Positions 42,798-52,009 of a DNA stretch of 64,000 nt are shown here, piece after piece; position 1 is the first letter of the stretch; every line of letters begins with the position of its first letter. The notes beneath the pieces are model-generated. The model was not told where the DNA came from and ran no database searches. It saw only the letters and a program-made list of their open reading frames with translations. Where the stretch lies: positions 1 through 64,000 of the forward strand of contig NZ_CP066784.1 of NCBI RefSeq assembly GCF_028751195.1, written 5' to 3'. This stretch comes from Alicyclobacillus sp. ALC3 (lineage in GTDB: Bacteria; Bacillota; Bacilli; Alicyclobacillales; Alicyclobacillaceae). Made by a program: the position numbers and the translations under genes.

Positions 42798-45680
42798 GTG
42801 GACTTCGTCGTATATGACCTGGAGACGACGGGGCTGCGCCCCGGACAAGACGAGATCATCGAAATTGGCGCCGTACGCTCGGAGCACGGCGTCGTTACGG
42901 CTACATATCACAGTTTGATTCGGCCACTGTGCAACGTCCCTGACGAAATTCTGCAACTCACTCAGATCGCGCAGAAAGACCTTGCGACTGCGAGAAGTCT
43001 GTCAGAAGTACTGCCAGAGTTTCTTGCGTTTATTTCTGGTGGCCGCCTAGTTGCCCACAATGCTCGCTTCGACTTCAACTTTCTCAAATCTGCCTGCGAA
43101 CAAATTGGACAACCCCTGCCGACCTCAAGCGACTCTCTCGACACGTTGGTGCTTGCTCGCGTTCTTCTGCCGACAGAGCGTTCACATCGCCTTGAAGACC
43201 TTGCGAATCTGCTCAGTCTCCCGCTCGAGACGGCGCATCGCGGCCTGTCGGATGCGCTGACCACGCAGGCTCTTCTCTGTTCTCTGCACAACTTGGCCCT
43301 AGAACTGCCGCTCCTGACACTGCAACAATTGGAGCGCCTTGCAGGTATGTTTTCACCCCTGACTGCCACGTGGTTCGGCGACCTGGCAGAAGCGCGCATG
43401 CGCAAGTACGGAACAGTGCGTCCTCAAGGTACTTCGCAAGTGCTCGACCTCGTCTACTCTGCACGTACCGGAGGTAGCCAGGAGAGGTCCGCAGATGTGC
43501 AAACCAAACCAGATGGTCATGCGAGGACAGAGGGTGACAGCGAAGCCGAGGCCGAGGCCGGGAGTTGGTTTACTGCCAACAGTCCACTTGGCCAGGCACT
43601 GCCTTCGTTCGAAGTTCGCATCGGTCAGCAACAGATGGTCGATGCCGTCACAAGCGCGCTCGAGCATGACACACATCTAATCGCGGAAGCCGGAACTGGC
43701 ACAGGAAAATCTTTGGCGTACCTAATCCCTGCAGCCCTGTATGCAGCCAAAACTGACAGCCGTGTGATGGTCGCTACTCACACCATTGCGCTTCAAGACC
43801 AAATCGAGCGGCGGGACTTTCCGACGCTGCGCAGTGTCATGGGGGTCCCGCTGTCCTTGGCTGTTTTCAAAGGAAGAACGCACTACTTGTGCATGCGTAA
43901 ACTCGCTCAAGAGAACGCTGGCGCTGACTTTGGCACACCACAAGGAGAACTTGAGGCATACATGACGTTAATGCGGTGGGTCGTGGACACCCCCGCCGGA
44001 AACCGCGAGGAGTTGGCCTTCACGAACCGGCTGTCGGAGGTCTGGCACCGTGTCCAAAGCGAAACCGAAACGTGCATCCACAAGCGCTGTCCGTTCTTCC
44101 AAGATTGCTATTACTTCCGAGCCCGGGGCGCAGCCTATGAAGCCGACATTGTGGTCACCAATCACGCGCTAGTGCTGTCTGATTTAAAAGCAGAGCACCG
44201 CGTGTTGCCACGCTACGAAAAGGTGGTGTTCGACGAAGCGCATCACCTTGAGGAAGCCGCCACCAAGCACCTGGGTTCAGAAGTGTCCGCGCCGCAAATT
44301 GCGGTCTCACTGGGCCGGATTCTTCGCGACGGTGGCAAGCACGGCGTCATCGCCGAGTTGTCGAACCGCCTCGCGGAAGCAACAGACAAAAACGGGCGGT
44401 CCGAAACCGTCCTGGAGTCACTTCGTGAAGCCGCTCTGGACGTGCGAGCAGCGGTGGACGAAGCTTTTTCTGCGCTTGGACAATTGATTGGGCCCGGCCA
44501 GTCGGAGTTGCGCATCACGAGTGAACTGACACTTTCGCTTGCATGGAAGGCGTACCTCGGTCAAAGCGACCGTCTGCAAGACTTATCTGCAAAACTGCTT
44601 CATCACGCCGATGAACTCGAAGCACTGGCAGAACAGCAATCGGATTCTGACCTCGGCGGGCGAATGCTCGACGCTGCTGGATTTGTCCGTGAGCTCACTG
44701 GGCGACTAGGCACCTTGTGTCAAGCTGGGTCAGCCGGACCAGAGTGGGTGGTCTGGGTTGAGAAGAGCGGCTACGCAGACCGTCCGTTCATCAGCCTGCA
44801 TGTCGCGCCAATCGATGTCGCTGGCATCTTGCGCAGCACCTTGTTTGAAACCAAAGACACGGTGATCCTAACTTCTGCAACGTTGTCTGTGGACGGAAAA
44901 TTTGACTACATCCGCGAGCGACTGGGGCTTGACGACAACTGCGCGCACGATGTCGAAGAGGTCTCGGTACCCTCTCCATTTGACTACTCGCGCCAGGCGC
45001 TGTTGTGCGTGCCAACGGACATTCCGGAACTCGCAGGCATGCAACCGGAACAAGCCGCCATCTGGGTGGCTGACTCCATCTTCCAACTGGCGCGCGCTTC
45101 CCAAGGTAAGCTGCTTGCTCTGTTCACCAGTCACGTGATGCTCCGGGCGGTAGCGCGTGCGCTCCGCGATCCGCTGCAGTCCATCGGCTTGCGTGTGTTT
45201 GCACAAGGAGTTGACGGTAACCGCGCACATCTGTTGGAGTCGTTTCGCCAAGGGACAGCAGGAGTGTTGCTTGGGGCGCAGTCCTTTTGGGAAGGCATTG
45301 ACCTACCAGGAGATCAGTTGACAACGCTGGTCATTGTGCGACTCCCGTTCGCACCGCCGACACACCCGGTCACGGCCGCTCGGCACGAGCGCCTCGAACA
45401 GCAAGGAAAGAGTTCCTTTTGGCACGCAAGCTTGCCAGAGGCTGTGGTTCGCTTTCGCCAGGGCTTTGGCCGCCTCATCCGGACCACTGCAGACCGAGGT
45501 GTCGTCGTGGTCTACGACAAGCGCATTATCACAGCCCGTTACGGCCGAGCATTCGTGCGCTCACTCACTGGAGTGCGCCCGTTCGTGGCCCCGGAGCAAG
45601 ACGTGATTGACCGCGTCGCTGTGTTTCTTGCGCCAACCGACAACCTGCATAACGCCTCTACATCGGCCCACACTAACTGA
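42798..45680 (+). CDS. dinG: DinG-type 3'-5' exonuclease-helicase
   Basis: 960 aa, GTG after GGGGAGGACGC. N-terminal DnaQ-like exonuclease (D7-L-E9-T, HNARFDFNFL, H147-RGLSD152) fused to an XPD/DinG helicase: Walker A AEAGTGTGKS (296-305), DEAH 479-482, C-terminal QSFWEGIDLPGD and RQGFGRLIRT. Four cysteines, C365 and C426-x4-C431-x5-C437, sit where E. coli DinG binds its 4Fe-4S cluster and with the same close spacing. Probably unwinds and trims replication or repair intermediates. Confidence 0.92.
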   Translation: MDFVVYDLETTGLRPGQDEIIEIGAVRSEHGVVTATYHSLIRPLCNVPDEILQLTQIAQKDLATARSLSEVLPEFLAFISGGRLVAHNARFDFNFLKSACEQIGQPLPTSSDSLDTLVLARVLLPTERSHRLEDLANLLSLPLETAHRGLSDALTTQALLCSLHNLALELPLLTLQQLERLAGMFSPLTATWFGDLAEARMRKYGTVRPQGTSQVLDLVYSARTGGSQERSADVQTKPDGHARTEGDSEAEAEAGSWFTANSPLGQALPSFEVRIGQQQMVDAVTSALEHDTHLIAEAGTGTGKSLAYLIPAALYAAKTDSRVMVATHTIALQDQIERRDFPTLRSVMGVPLSLAVFKGRTHYLCMRKLAQENAGADFGTPQGELEAYMTLMRWVVDTPAGNREELAFTNRLSEVWHRVQSETETCIHKRCPFFQDCYYFRARGAAYEADIVVTNHALVLSDLKAEHRVLPRYEKVVFDEAHHLEEAATKHLGSEVSAPQIAVSLGRILRDGGKHGVIAELSNRLAEATDKNGRSETVLESLREAALDVRAAVDEAFSALGQLIGPGQSELRITSELTLSLAWKAYLGQSDRLQDLSAKLLHHADELEALAEQQSDSDLGGRMLDAAGFVRELTGRLGTLCQAGSAGPEWVVWVEKSGYADRPFISLHVAPIDVAGILRSTLFETKDTVILTSATLSVDGKFDYIRERLGLDDNCAHDVEEVSVPSPFDYSRQALLCVPTDIPELAGMQPEQAAIWVADSIFQLARASQGKLLALFTSHVMLRAVARALRDPLQSIGLRVFAQGVDGNRAHLLESFRQGTAGVLLGAQSFWEGIDLPGDQLTTLVIVRLPFAPPTHPVTAARHERLEQQGKSSFWHASLPEAVVRFRQGFGRLIRTTADRGVVVVYDKRIITARYGRAFVRSLTGVRPFVAPEQDVIDRVAVFLAPTDNLHNASTSAHTN

Positions 45681-45713
45681 CAGCACCCTGAACACGAGAG
45701 GGGGAGTCAGTTC

Positions 45714-46646
45714 ATGCACACGATGTGGAAAGGTGCAGTCAGCTTTGGCTTGGTCAGTGTCCCGGTGCGCATGTTTGCCGCCACCGAGTCGAAGGACATC
45801 AAGTTGCGCTATTTGCATCAGGCCTGCAAGACGCCGCTCCAGTACACCCGCACTTGCCCGCACTGTGACCGCGCCGTGGAGTGGGAAGAGATTGTGCGCG
45901 GTTTCGAATACGAGCCGAACCGGTTCGTGATCATCGATGAAGACGAACTCAAATCTGTCGGAAAGTCGCGTTCTCAGACGATCGATATCGTCGACTTCGT
46001 TGAACTGACTGAAATCGACCCAGTCTACTTTGACAAAACATACTACATTGCTCCGGAGACAACCGGGATCAAGGCGTATCGATTGTTGCAAGCGGCGATG
46101 CAGGAGACAGGGAAGATCGCTGTCGCAAAGACTGTGTTGCGCAACGCCGAGACTCTCGCCTGCGTACGTACCCACAAAGACCTGCTGGTCGTGGAGACGC
46201 TATTCTGGCCAGACGAAGTACGCGCAACTGATGAACTCCCAAACCGCAGTGCGGTTGCGGACGCACATGTCGACGCCAAGGAACTGCAGATGGCTGTTAC
46301 CCTGGTCAGCCAGCTAGCGACCGCGTTTGACCCAGGCCGTTACGTCGACGAACGACGTGCTGCGCTGGACACCCTGATCGCTGGTAAAGTCGCTTCATCC
46401 GAAGTAGCGCAGGCACCTGTGGTCTCAGCCCAACGAGAGAACATCGTTGACTTGATGCAGGCGCTACAAGAGAGCATTCGCCGCAGTGCGGATGCTGGTC
46501 GGACCGACAAACCTGCACCAAAGCGGGCGGCTGGCAAGAGTGGGACAGTAGCTGGGAAAAGCGCTCGCCCTTCAAACGGGAAGGCTGAGTCTGTCGCTGC
46601 ACCCACTGCCAAACGCGCCAGAGCGAAGCGGACGTCGTCCGGATGA
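45714..46646 (+). CDS. ku: Ku DNA end-binding protein
   Basis: 310 aa, ATG after GAGGGGGAG. Bacterial Ku core: MHTMWKGAVSFGLVSVPVRMFAA, a zinc-like ACKTPLQYTRTCPHC pair, and EDELKSVGKSRSQTIDIVDFVE. Homodimeric ring on double-strand ends that recruits the LigD machinery. The last 50 residues are a lysine/alanine-rich basic tail (KRAAGKSGTVAGKSARPSNG), typical of bacterial Ku and thought to allow threading on DNA. Overlaps the polymerase gene by four bases. Confidence 0.95.
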   Translation: MHTMWKGAVSFGLVSVPVRMFAATESKDIKLRYLHQACKTPLQYTRTCPHCDRAVEWEEIVRGFEYEPNRFVIIDEDELKSVGKSRSQTIDIVDFVELTEIDPVYFDKTYYIAPETTGIKAYRLLQAAMQETGKIAVAKTVLRNAETLACVRTHKDLLVVETLFWPDEVRATDELPNRSAVADAHVDAKELQMAVTLVSQLATAFDPGRYVDERRAALDTLIAGKVASSEVAQAPVVSAQRENIVDLMQALQESIRRSADAGRTDKPAPKRAAGKSGTVAGKSARPSNGKAESVAAPTAKRARAKRTSSG

Positions 46647-47572
46647 AGGCACAAATGGAAATTCAGGCAGAACACACGGTCGCCGTCTCAAATCCGGACA
46701 AACTGCTCTGGCCCGAAGCGGGCATCTCGAAAGCTCGGTACATGCAGTATTTGGTTGACGTCTCACCTTGGCTGCTAAGGCATTTACAGGACCGCCCAAT
46801 CACAATGATCCGCTACCCTGACGGCGTGCACGGACATTCATTCTATCAGAAGGATTCACCTGCGGGTACGCCCGAATGGGTTCGAACTGTACCGGTGTGG
46901 TCTGAGGACCGCGAAGACTACATCCACCCGGTCGTCATCGACTCCGTGGCATCGCTGCTATGGCTTGCCAACTTGGGGTGTCTGGAGATGCACGTCGGCT
47001 TTGCCACTGTGCGCGACCCGAACACACCAACAACAATCGCGTTCGATCTCGATCCCACGGCCCCAGGCTTTGAGAGGGTCCGGAAAGTGGCGCTTGCGCT
47101 TCACGCCGTGCTCTCTGACCTGAATCTTCCACACGTCGCGAAGACATCTGGCGCGACGGGTCTGCAAGTGTTTATTCCGCTCGCCAACGACGACGCGCCC
47201 CACGACTACGCGACAACTCGCGTCTTTACATCGGCTGTGGCACAACACCTAGGGGAGTTGCTGCCAGAAGACGTGACACTCGAGCGCTTGAAAAAGAATC
47301 GCGGCGAGAAAGTGTACGTGGACTACCCTCAACACGGCCACAACCGCACATTGATTGCACCGTACAGCGCCAGGGCCACAAAGACAGCCAACGTGTCAGC
47401 ACCCGTGCTTTGGGATGAACTGGAACAAGGTGTCGTGCCTGAAGACTTTACGGTTCTGAATATGGCCGACAGAGTTCACCAAGTCGGGGACTTGATGAAC
47501 TGTGGAGTTGGCATCCGACTGCAGGAACTCACTGCAAACTTGTCAAAACATGCGGCCCACATTCAAGTATAA
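46643..47572 (+). CDS. ligD: LigD-type NHEJ polymerase (stand-alone PolDom)
   Basis: 309 aa, ATGA overlap with ku. Primase-polymerase of the LigD PolDom family: VSNPDKLLWPEAGISK, SFYQKDSPAGTPEWV, catalytic D135-x-D137 (FDLDP), KTSGATGLQVFIPL and NRTLIAPYSARA. Fills gaps at broken ends, preferring ribonucleotides. It ends with the polymerase: the ligase and phosphoesterase parts of fused LigD are missing, but a separate ATP-dependent ligase lies at 59077. Confidence 0.92.
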   Translation: MKAQMEIQAEHTVAVSNPDKLLWPEAGISKARYMQYLVDVSPWLLRHLQDRPITMIRYPDGVHGHSFYQKDSPAGTPEWVRTVPVWSEDREDYIHPVVIDSVASLLWLANLGCLEMHVGFATVRDPNTPTTIAFDLDPTAPGFERVRKVALALHAVLSDLNLPHVAKTSGATGLQVFIPLANDDAPHDYATTRVFTSAVAQHLGELLPEDVTLERLKKNRGEKVYVDYPQHGHNRTLIAPYSARATKTANVSAPVLWDELEQGVVPEDFTVLNMADRVHQVGDLMNCGVGIRLQELTANLSKHAAHIQV

Positions 47573-47627
47573 TGGGCTTGACACACTGAACAGCACGTCA
47601 CTGAGCGTAGCATCAGGAGGATTTTCT

Positions 47628-48443
47628 TTGCAGGCAGACTTTGCAATCATCGGCGGGACAGGCGTCTACGACGCCGAACTTTTGGAGTCTCCGGAAGTGG
47701 AGACCGTGCGCACTCCTTATGGCGATGTAGAACTGGTCAGCGGAGTATACAAGGGTAAGCGAATCGCCTTTCTGCCGCGCCACGGCCGTGGGCACAGCGT
47801 GGCACCTCATCGAATCGCGTACCGCGCAAATATGTACGCTCTGAAGCAGCTGGGCGTCACGCAAGTGCTTGCGACATCCGCAGTTGGCTCACTTCAACTC
47901 GACTGTCCACCAGGAGCACTCGTCATTGTGGACGATTTCCTTGACTTCACCAAATCACGCGTTGGTACCTTTTTCGACGACGACCGTGTCGTGCACGTCG
48001 ATGTCACGGACCCCTATTGCCATCGGCTGCGAGGAGTGTTGGCACAGACGGCCCACGACCTCAATATTGACGTTCGTGCAGGCGGCACCTATGTCTGTAC
48101 GGAAGGACCGCGGTTCGAGAGTAAGGCGGAAATCCGCTTTTTTCAGTCCAACGGCGGCACTGTCGTCGGCATGACCAATGTACCTGAAGTTGTTTTGGCC
48201 AAAGAGGCAGAACTCTGCTACGCGACCGTTTGCATTGTGACCAACTACGCAGCTGGGCTCAGTGCTCTGCCGCTGACACACGAAGAGGTTATTGAACAAA
48301 TGGCTGTGAGCATCGGTGACGTCCGTCGCCTGTTTTTTGAGGCGCTTCTACGCCTCGACAACTCACGGGACTGCCGCTGTCCGACTGCTGTCAGTGGCAA
48401 CTCACAGCTGACAGGAGTGGCTGGCGAGGAGGCTGACGCTTGA
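47628..48443 (+). CDS. mtnP: S-methyl-5'-thioadenosine phosphorylase
   Basis: 271 aa from TTG 47628 (AGGAGG eight bases upstream; the longer frame overlaps ligD). Phosphorolysis of MTA to adenine and methylthioribose-1-phosphate. ADFAIIGGTGVYD, LPRHGRGHSVAPHRIAYRANMYALKQLGV, TYVCTEGPRFES and GMTNVPEVVLAKEAELCYA are family blocks. Just upstream, TATAAT at 47568-47573 may be a -10 box inside the end of ligD. Overlaps mtnA. Confidence 0.93.
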   Translation: MQADFAIIGGTGVYDAELLESPEVETVRTPYGDVELVSGVYKGKRIAFLPRHGRGHSVAPHRIAYRANMYALKQLGVTQVLATSAVGSLQLDCPPGALVIVDDFLDFTKSRVGTFFDDDRVVHVDVTDPYCHRLRGVLAQTAHDLNIDVRAGGTYVCTEGPRFESKAEIRFFQSNGGTVVGMTNVPEVVLAKEAELCYATVCIVTNYAAGLSALPLTHEEVIEQMAVSIGDVRRLFFEALLRLDNSRDCRCPTAVSGNSQLTGVAGEEADA

Positions 48444-49498
48444 GGTCGCTGCGCTTTATTGACGGCAAACTGGAACTCCTCGACCAACGCAAATTACCTC
48501 ATCAGACTGTCTGGCTCACGTGTCGGGACGCCTTTGACGTCGCACAGGCCATTCGCGATATGGTCGTCCGCGGTGCGCCGGCAATTGCGACTTCAGCCGC
48601 CTACGGGCTCGCGATGGAAGCCAGCCAAGCCCGCGACCTCGGCGACTTAGACCTGCAAGCGCACCTTGGTCAGGCAATCGAAGCGCTTCTGCAAAGTCGA
48701 CCTACCGCAGTGAATTTGCGGTGGGCGATGACGCGAATGACCCAAGCGCTGAAGCCGGAGGTGCGGGGGAAAGTCAGCATAGAAGATGCCCTGCTCACAG
48801 AAGCAAAGGCAATTGACAGTGAAGACATAGCGACAAATCAAGCGATTGGCCACTCCGGACTCTCCCTTTTCGCCGGCCAGACTGGACTGCAAGTGCTTAC
48901 GCACTGCAACACAGGCAGCCTTGCCACCTCGGGGTACGGAACAGCGCTCGGAGTCATTCGGAGTTTGCACGAAAGCGGTCAACTGCAATCCGTGTGGGTT
49001 GACGAAACCCGTCCATATTTACAAGGTGCTCGTCTCACAACCTACGAATTGCAGGAAGAGAATATTCCCTATCAACTGATTACCGACAGTACGGCAGCCC
49101 ATGTGATGCAACAAGGGTGGGTAGATGCAGTGATTGTCGGCGCGGACCGCATTGCGCGAAATGGAGATACAGCCAACAAGATTGGCACCTACTCGCTCGC
49201 GGTACTTTGTCACTATCACCAGGTTCCGTTTTACGTCGCAGCGCCTTGGTCGACATTCGACCTAGAGTTAGATAGCGGGCAAGCTATCCCGATTGAAACC
49301 CGCAGTGGCGAAGAAGTCACGAGGATGGGCGATACGCTCTTGGCAGCGGTTGGCGCGACTGCGCTACACGTGGCTTTTGACGTGACGCCGCACGAACTTA
49401 TCACCGGGATTGTCACAGAGCGTGGCGTGATTACACATCCAGACACACAGAGCATAACCCTGCTGACCTCGGAGCGGGATAGGGAGGAATTGCATTGA
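48440..49498 (+). CDS. mtnA: S-methyl-5-thioribose-1-phosphate isomerase
   Basis: 352 aa, TTG overlapping the mtnP stop. Isomerises methylthioribose-1-phosphate to the ribulose form. Key blocks: DMVVRGAPAIATSAAYG, THCNTGSLATSGYGTALGVI with the catalytic Cys, DETRPYLQGARLTTYEL and VGADRIARNGDTANKIGTY with the catalytic Asp. Acts directly after MtnP; later salvage enzymes (mtnB, W, X, D) are not in this window. Confidence 0.95.
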   Translation: MRSLRFIDGKLELLDQRKLPHQTVWLTCRDAFDVAQAIRDMVVRGAPAIATSAAYGLAMEASQARDLGDLDLQAHLGQAIEALLQSRPTAVNLRWAMTRMTQALKPEVRGKVSIEDALLTEAKAIDSEDIATNQAIGHSGLSLFAGQTGLQVLTHCNTGSLATSGYGTALGVIRSLHESGQLQSVWVDETRPYLQGARLTTYELQEENIPYQLITDSTAAHVMQQGWVDAVIVGADRIARNGDTANKIGTYSLAVLCHYHQVPFYVAAPWSTFDLELDSGQAIPIETRSGEEVTRMGDTLLAAVGATALHVAFDVTPHELITGIVTERGVITHPDTQSITLLTSERDREELH

Positions 49499-50796
49499 GT
49501 CGAACCCTGATTGAAGTTGGCGCATTGGTCCAGTCGGCAGAACAGGTCTGGAACGAGCCCAGTTATGTGCTCTGTGAAGGCGACCGAGTAATCGCGGCGG
49601 GACCGGGCCAATACACTGGAGACAAAAGGGACTTAACCGTGTTTAAACGGCCCCAAAGCGTGGCCATGCCAGGGCTTGTCAATACACACGGCCATGCTGC
49701 GATGACGCTTTTGCGCGGCGCAGGAGACGACCTCCCGCTCCAAACTTGGCTCACGGAAAGGGTTTTTCCCATGGAGGCAAAACTCACAGGTGACGCAATT
49801 TACTGGGGGACTCTGCTGGCCTGTTGGGAAATGCTGCGCTCGGGAACGACGTGTTACACCGACATGTATATGTCGATGCACAACGCTGCACAAGCAGTGT
49901 CTGACAGCGGCATGCGCGGCGTTTTGTCATGGGGAATGGTCGGACTTGACGAGACCAGCGCAACCAACGGCATAGCGAACAGCCGCTCGTTCGTCAAAAC
50001 CTGGCACAAGCAGGCCGACCGGAGAATTACCGTGACTCTGGGCCCGCACGCACCATACACATGCCCGCCGGCGTACCTGCGCGAGGTAGCGGACCTGTCC
50101 GCAGAACTAGATGTCGCCATTCAAATCCACCTGAGTGAGACCCGGGCCGAAGTTGAGGAAAGTCTGAGATTGTACAATAAAACGCCGATCGCTCATGCTG
50201 CAGACTGCGGTCTTTTTGAACGCCCGCTACTGGCGGCGCACTGCGTCCACGTGAGTGCCGACGACATCGAACTCATGAAAGCAGCAGGTGTACACGTAGC
50301 ACACAACCCACAAAGTAACTTAAAATTAGCTTCTGGTATTGCACCCCTTGTCCAAATGAAACAAGCTGGGTTGACAGTGGGAATCGGAACGGACGGAGCA
50401 GCGAGCAACAACAACCTCGACATGTTTGAAGAAATGCGGTTGGCTGCGACTCTGCACAAAGCGACAAGCGGCGACGCTGCTGCGATTCCGGCTCGAACCG
50501 CGTTTGCCATGGCTACGGCAGACGGCGCCGCCGCCGTGTTTCAGGAACCGTTGGCTGGCACAGTGACGGTTGGCGCACCAGCCGATATCACTTTACTCGA
50601 CATGCAAAGCCCGCACTTCCTGCCGACGTACGACCTGATTTCCAACATCGTGTATTCTGCCGGGGCAGACGATGTGACGGACGTCTTCGTGGCAGGCAAA
50701 CCGGTAGTTGTTCACCGCGAGGTACAAACACTTGACACCGAACGCATCGCGTACGAGACAAAGCGGATTCACTCTGTGCTCCTCAGTCATTCCTGA
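49495..50796 (+). CDS. mtaD: Methylthioadenosine / S-adenosylhomocysteine deaminase family amidohydrolase
   Basis: 433 aa, TTGA overlap with mtnA. Metal-dependent amidohydrolase: GLVNTHGHAAMTLLRG (metal H-x-H), IQIHLSETRAEVEES, LLAAHCVHVS and VGIGTDGAASNNNLDMFEE. Deaminates MTA, SAH or a related adenosine; relatives also act on 6-aminodeoxyfutalosine in menaquinone synthesis. Placement with mtnP and mtnA supports an MTA role. The minus-strand small gene converges two bases after its stop. Confidence 0.88.
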   Translation: MSRTLIEVGALVQSAEQVWNEPSYVLCEGDRVIAAGPGQYTGDKRDLTVFKRPQSVAMPGLVNTHGHAAMTLLRGAGDDLPLQTWLTERVFPMEAKLTGDAIYWGTLLACWEMLRSGTTCYTDMYMSMHNAAQAVSDSGMRGVLSWGMVGLDETSATNGIANSRSFVKTWHKQADRRITVTLGPHAPYTCPPAYLREVADLSAELDVAIQIHLSETRAEVEESLRLYNKTPIAHAADCGLFERPLLAAHCVHVSADDIELMKAAGVHVAHNPQSNLKLASGIAPLVQMKQAGLTVGIGTDGAASNNNLDMFEEMRLAATLHKATSGDAAAIPARTAFAMATADGAAAVFQEPLAGTVTVGAPADITLLDMQSPHFLPTYDLISNIVYSAGADDVTDVFVAGKPVVVHREVQTLDTERIAYETKRIHSVLLSHS

Positions 50797-50797
50797 A

Positions 50798-50968
50798 TCA
50801 TTCAGGTACAAGCAATGGAGTGCGCAAACAGGTCTCGCAAGTCAGCGCTGATTCGTCTGGTTCGGAAAACGCCGCGGTCCACAAGTCGAGTTCGCCCTGC
50901 AGAAGGAGCTTGTGGCGCCTCACAGCTGCGGGGTGTGACGGAACCGGTTCACGATCGGGGACCGACAT
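50798..50968 (-). CDS. Small CxxC protein (56 aa)
   Basis: ATG 50968 preceded by GAGGAGG (spacing about 10), stop just after the convergent deaminase gene. Sequence has a basic stretch (SHPAAVRRHKLLLQ), an acidic middle and a C44-x2-C47 pair near the end (ALTCETCLRTPLLVPE), so it may bind a metal as a dimer or be redox-active. The frame is open much further upstream across surE, but that part is a shadow. No family recognised. Confidence 0.5.
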   Translation of the reverse strand: MSVPDREPVPSHPAAVRRHKLLLQGELDLWTAAFSEPDESALTCETCLRTPLLVPE

Positions 50969-51058
50969 CGGCCACACACCTCCTCGCTCTGTAAGGGTAG
51001 TATGGGCTCTGGCGAGCACGGTATGTGACGTGATTCTTGGCAGGAGAGGAGACATTCC

Positions 51059-51832
51059 ATGCGCATACTGGTTTCCAATGACGACGGCATTGATGCGCCG
51101 GGCATCCGCGCGCTTGCAGCTGAGCTTAGCCCGCTTGGTGACGTCGTGGTCGTCGCACCCGACCGTCAGCGCAGTGCCGCTAGCCACTCGATTTCCATTC
51201 ATCACCGACTCTACGTAGATGAAGTCAGCATTCCACTCCCAGGTGCAGTGGGTTACGCAGTGAGTGGCACACCAGTGGACTGTGTGAAATGGGCTGCGGT
51301 CACTCTCGGCAAAGAGCAACCGTTTGATTTTATGGTCTCCGGGATTAACGAAGGGCCGAACCTGGCAACTGACGTGCTTTACTCCGGCACAGTCGCTGCT
51401 GCCGGCGAAGCGGCGCTGCTTGGCATGAAGGCTGCGGCCTTTTCGCTGATCGGCCCTGAGTTCCCGTTTGACACCGCAGCAAAAGTCGCTCGGCAGATTG
51501 TCGACCGCTTCATCTCTTTCACATGGCCGGTCGATACGTTTCTCAACGTCAATCTGCCTCCGGAGTGCGAAAACGCCCCATGGCACGTCGTGCCGCTTGG
51601 CGCTCGTGGGTACCATAACATTTTTCACAAGAAGGTCGATCCCGAAGGTCGGACCTACTACCGTCACGCTGGTGAGGCAGTGGACGACCTCAGCGACACG
51701 TTGACAGACAGTCAAGTCCTGCAGGCAGGCGGCGTCAGCCTGACCCCGCTGACGTACCATTTTACAAACGAGTCCATCCTTGGTAGTCTAAAAACAGCGT
51801 TTCTTCACGGCGAAACGGCAGAGGAAAGGTGA
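51059..51832 (+). CDS. surE: 5'/3'-nucleotidase SurE
   Basis: 257 aa, ATG after GGAGAGGAGA. Metal-dependent acid phosphatase/nucleotidase: MRILVSNDDGIDAPGIRALA (metal Asp pair), PDRQRSAASHSIS, GTPVDCVKWA, VSGINEGPNLATDVLYSGTVAAA. Removes phosphate from nucleoside monophosphates and may act on damaged pools. Six bases before ypmA; may have its own promoter in the 260-base gap upstream. Confidence 0.95.
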   Translation: MRILVSNDDGIDAPGIRALAAELSPLGDVVVVAPDRQRSAASHSISIHHRLYVDEVSIPLPGAVGYAVSGTPVDCVKWAAVTLGKEQPFDFMVSGINEGPNLATDVLYSGTVAAAGEAALLGMKAAAFSLIGPEFPFDTAAKVARQIVDRFISFTWPVDTFLNVNLPPECENAPWHVVPLGARGYHNIFHKKVDPEGRTYYRHAGEAVDDLSDTLTDSQVLQAGGVSLTPLTYHFTNESILGSLKTAFLHGETAEER

Positions 51833-51838
51833 ACTGAA

Positions 51839-52009
51839 GTGGAGGATAAGCTCTCTGTCATCGGCACACACATCTGTACGGCAACCGATGACTTGTATTT
51901 GCTCGTGGACTTTCTCAACCGCAATTTGAAGGACAAAGACGTCATTTTCGGCCTGTCACTGGCGGAGGACCAGCCGGGGAAAATGCTCGTTACCTTGTAC
52001 CGCTCCTGA
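51839..52009 (+). CDS. ypmA: YpmA-family small protein (DUF4264)
   Basis: 56 aa. GTG at 51839 after AAAGGTG, stop TGA sharing one base with the next ATG. Begins EDKLSVIGTHICTATDDLYLLVDFLNRNLKDKDVIFGLSL and ends MLVTLYRS, matching Bacillus YpmA (57 aa) in length, core (D-x-L-Y-x-x-V-D-x-L-N-x-x-L-K-D-K) and position between dinG and ypmB. Role unknown. Confidence 0.85.
   Translation: MEDKLSVIGTHICTATDDLYLLVDFLNRNLKDKDVIFGLSLAEDQPGKMLVTLYRS

Noticed and set aside
50798..51760. 320-aa minus-strand frame through surE
   Set aside because: Upstream part is antisense to surE. Only the last 56 codons, with their own ribosome site, are kept.
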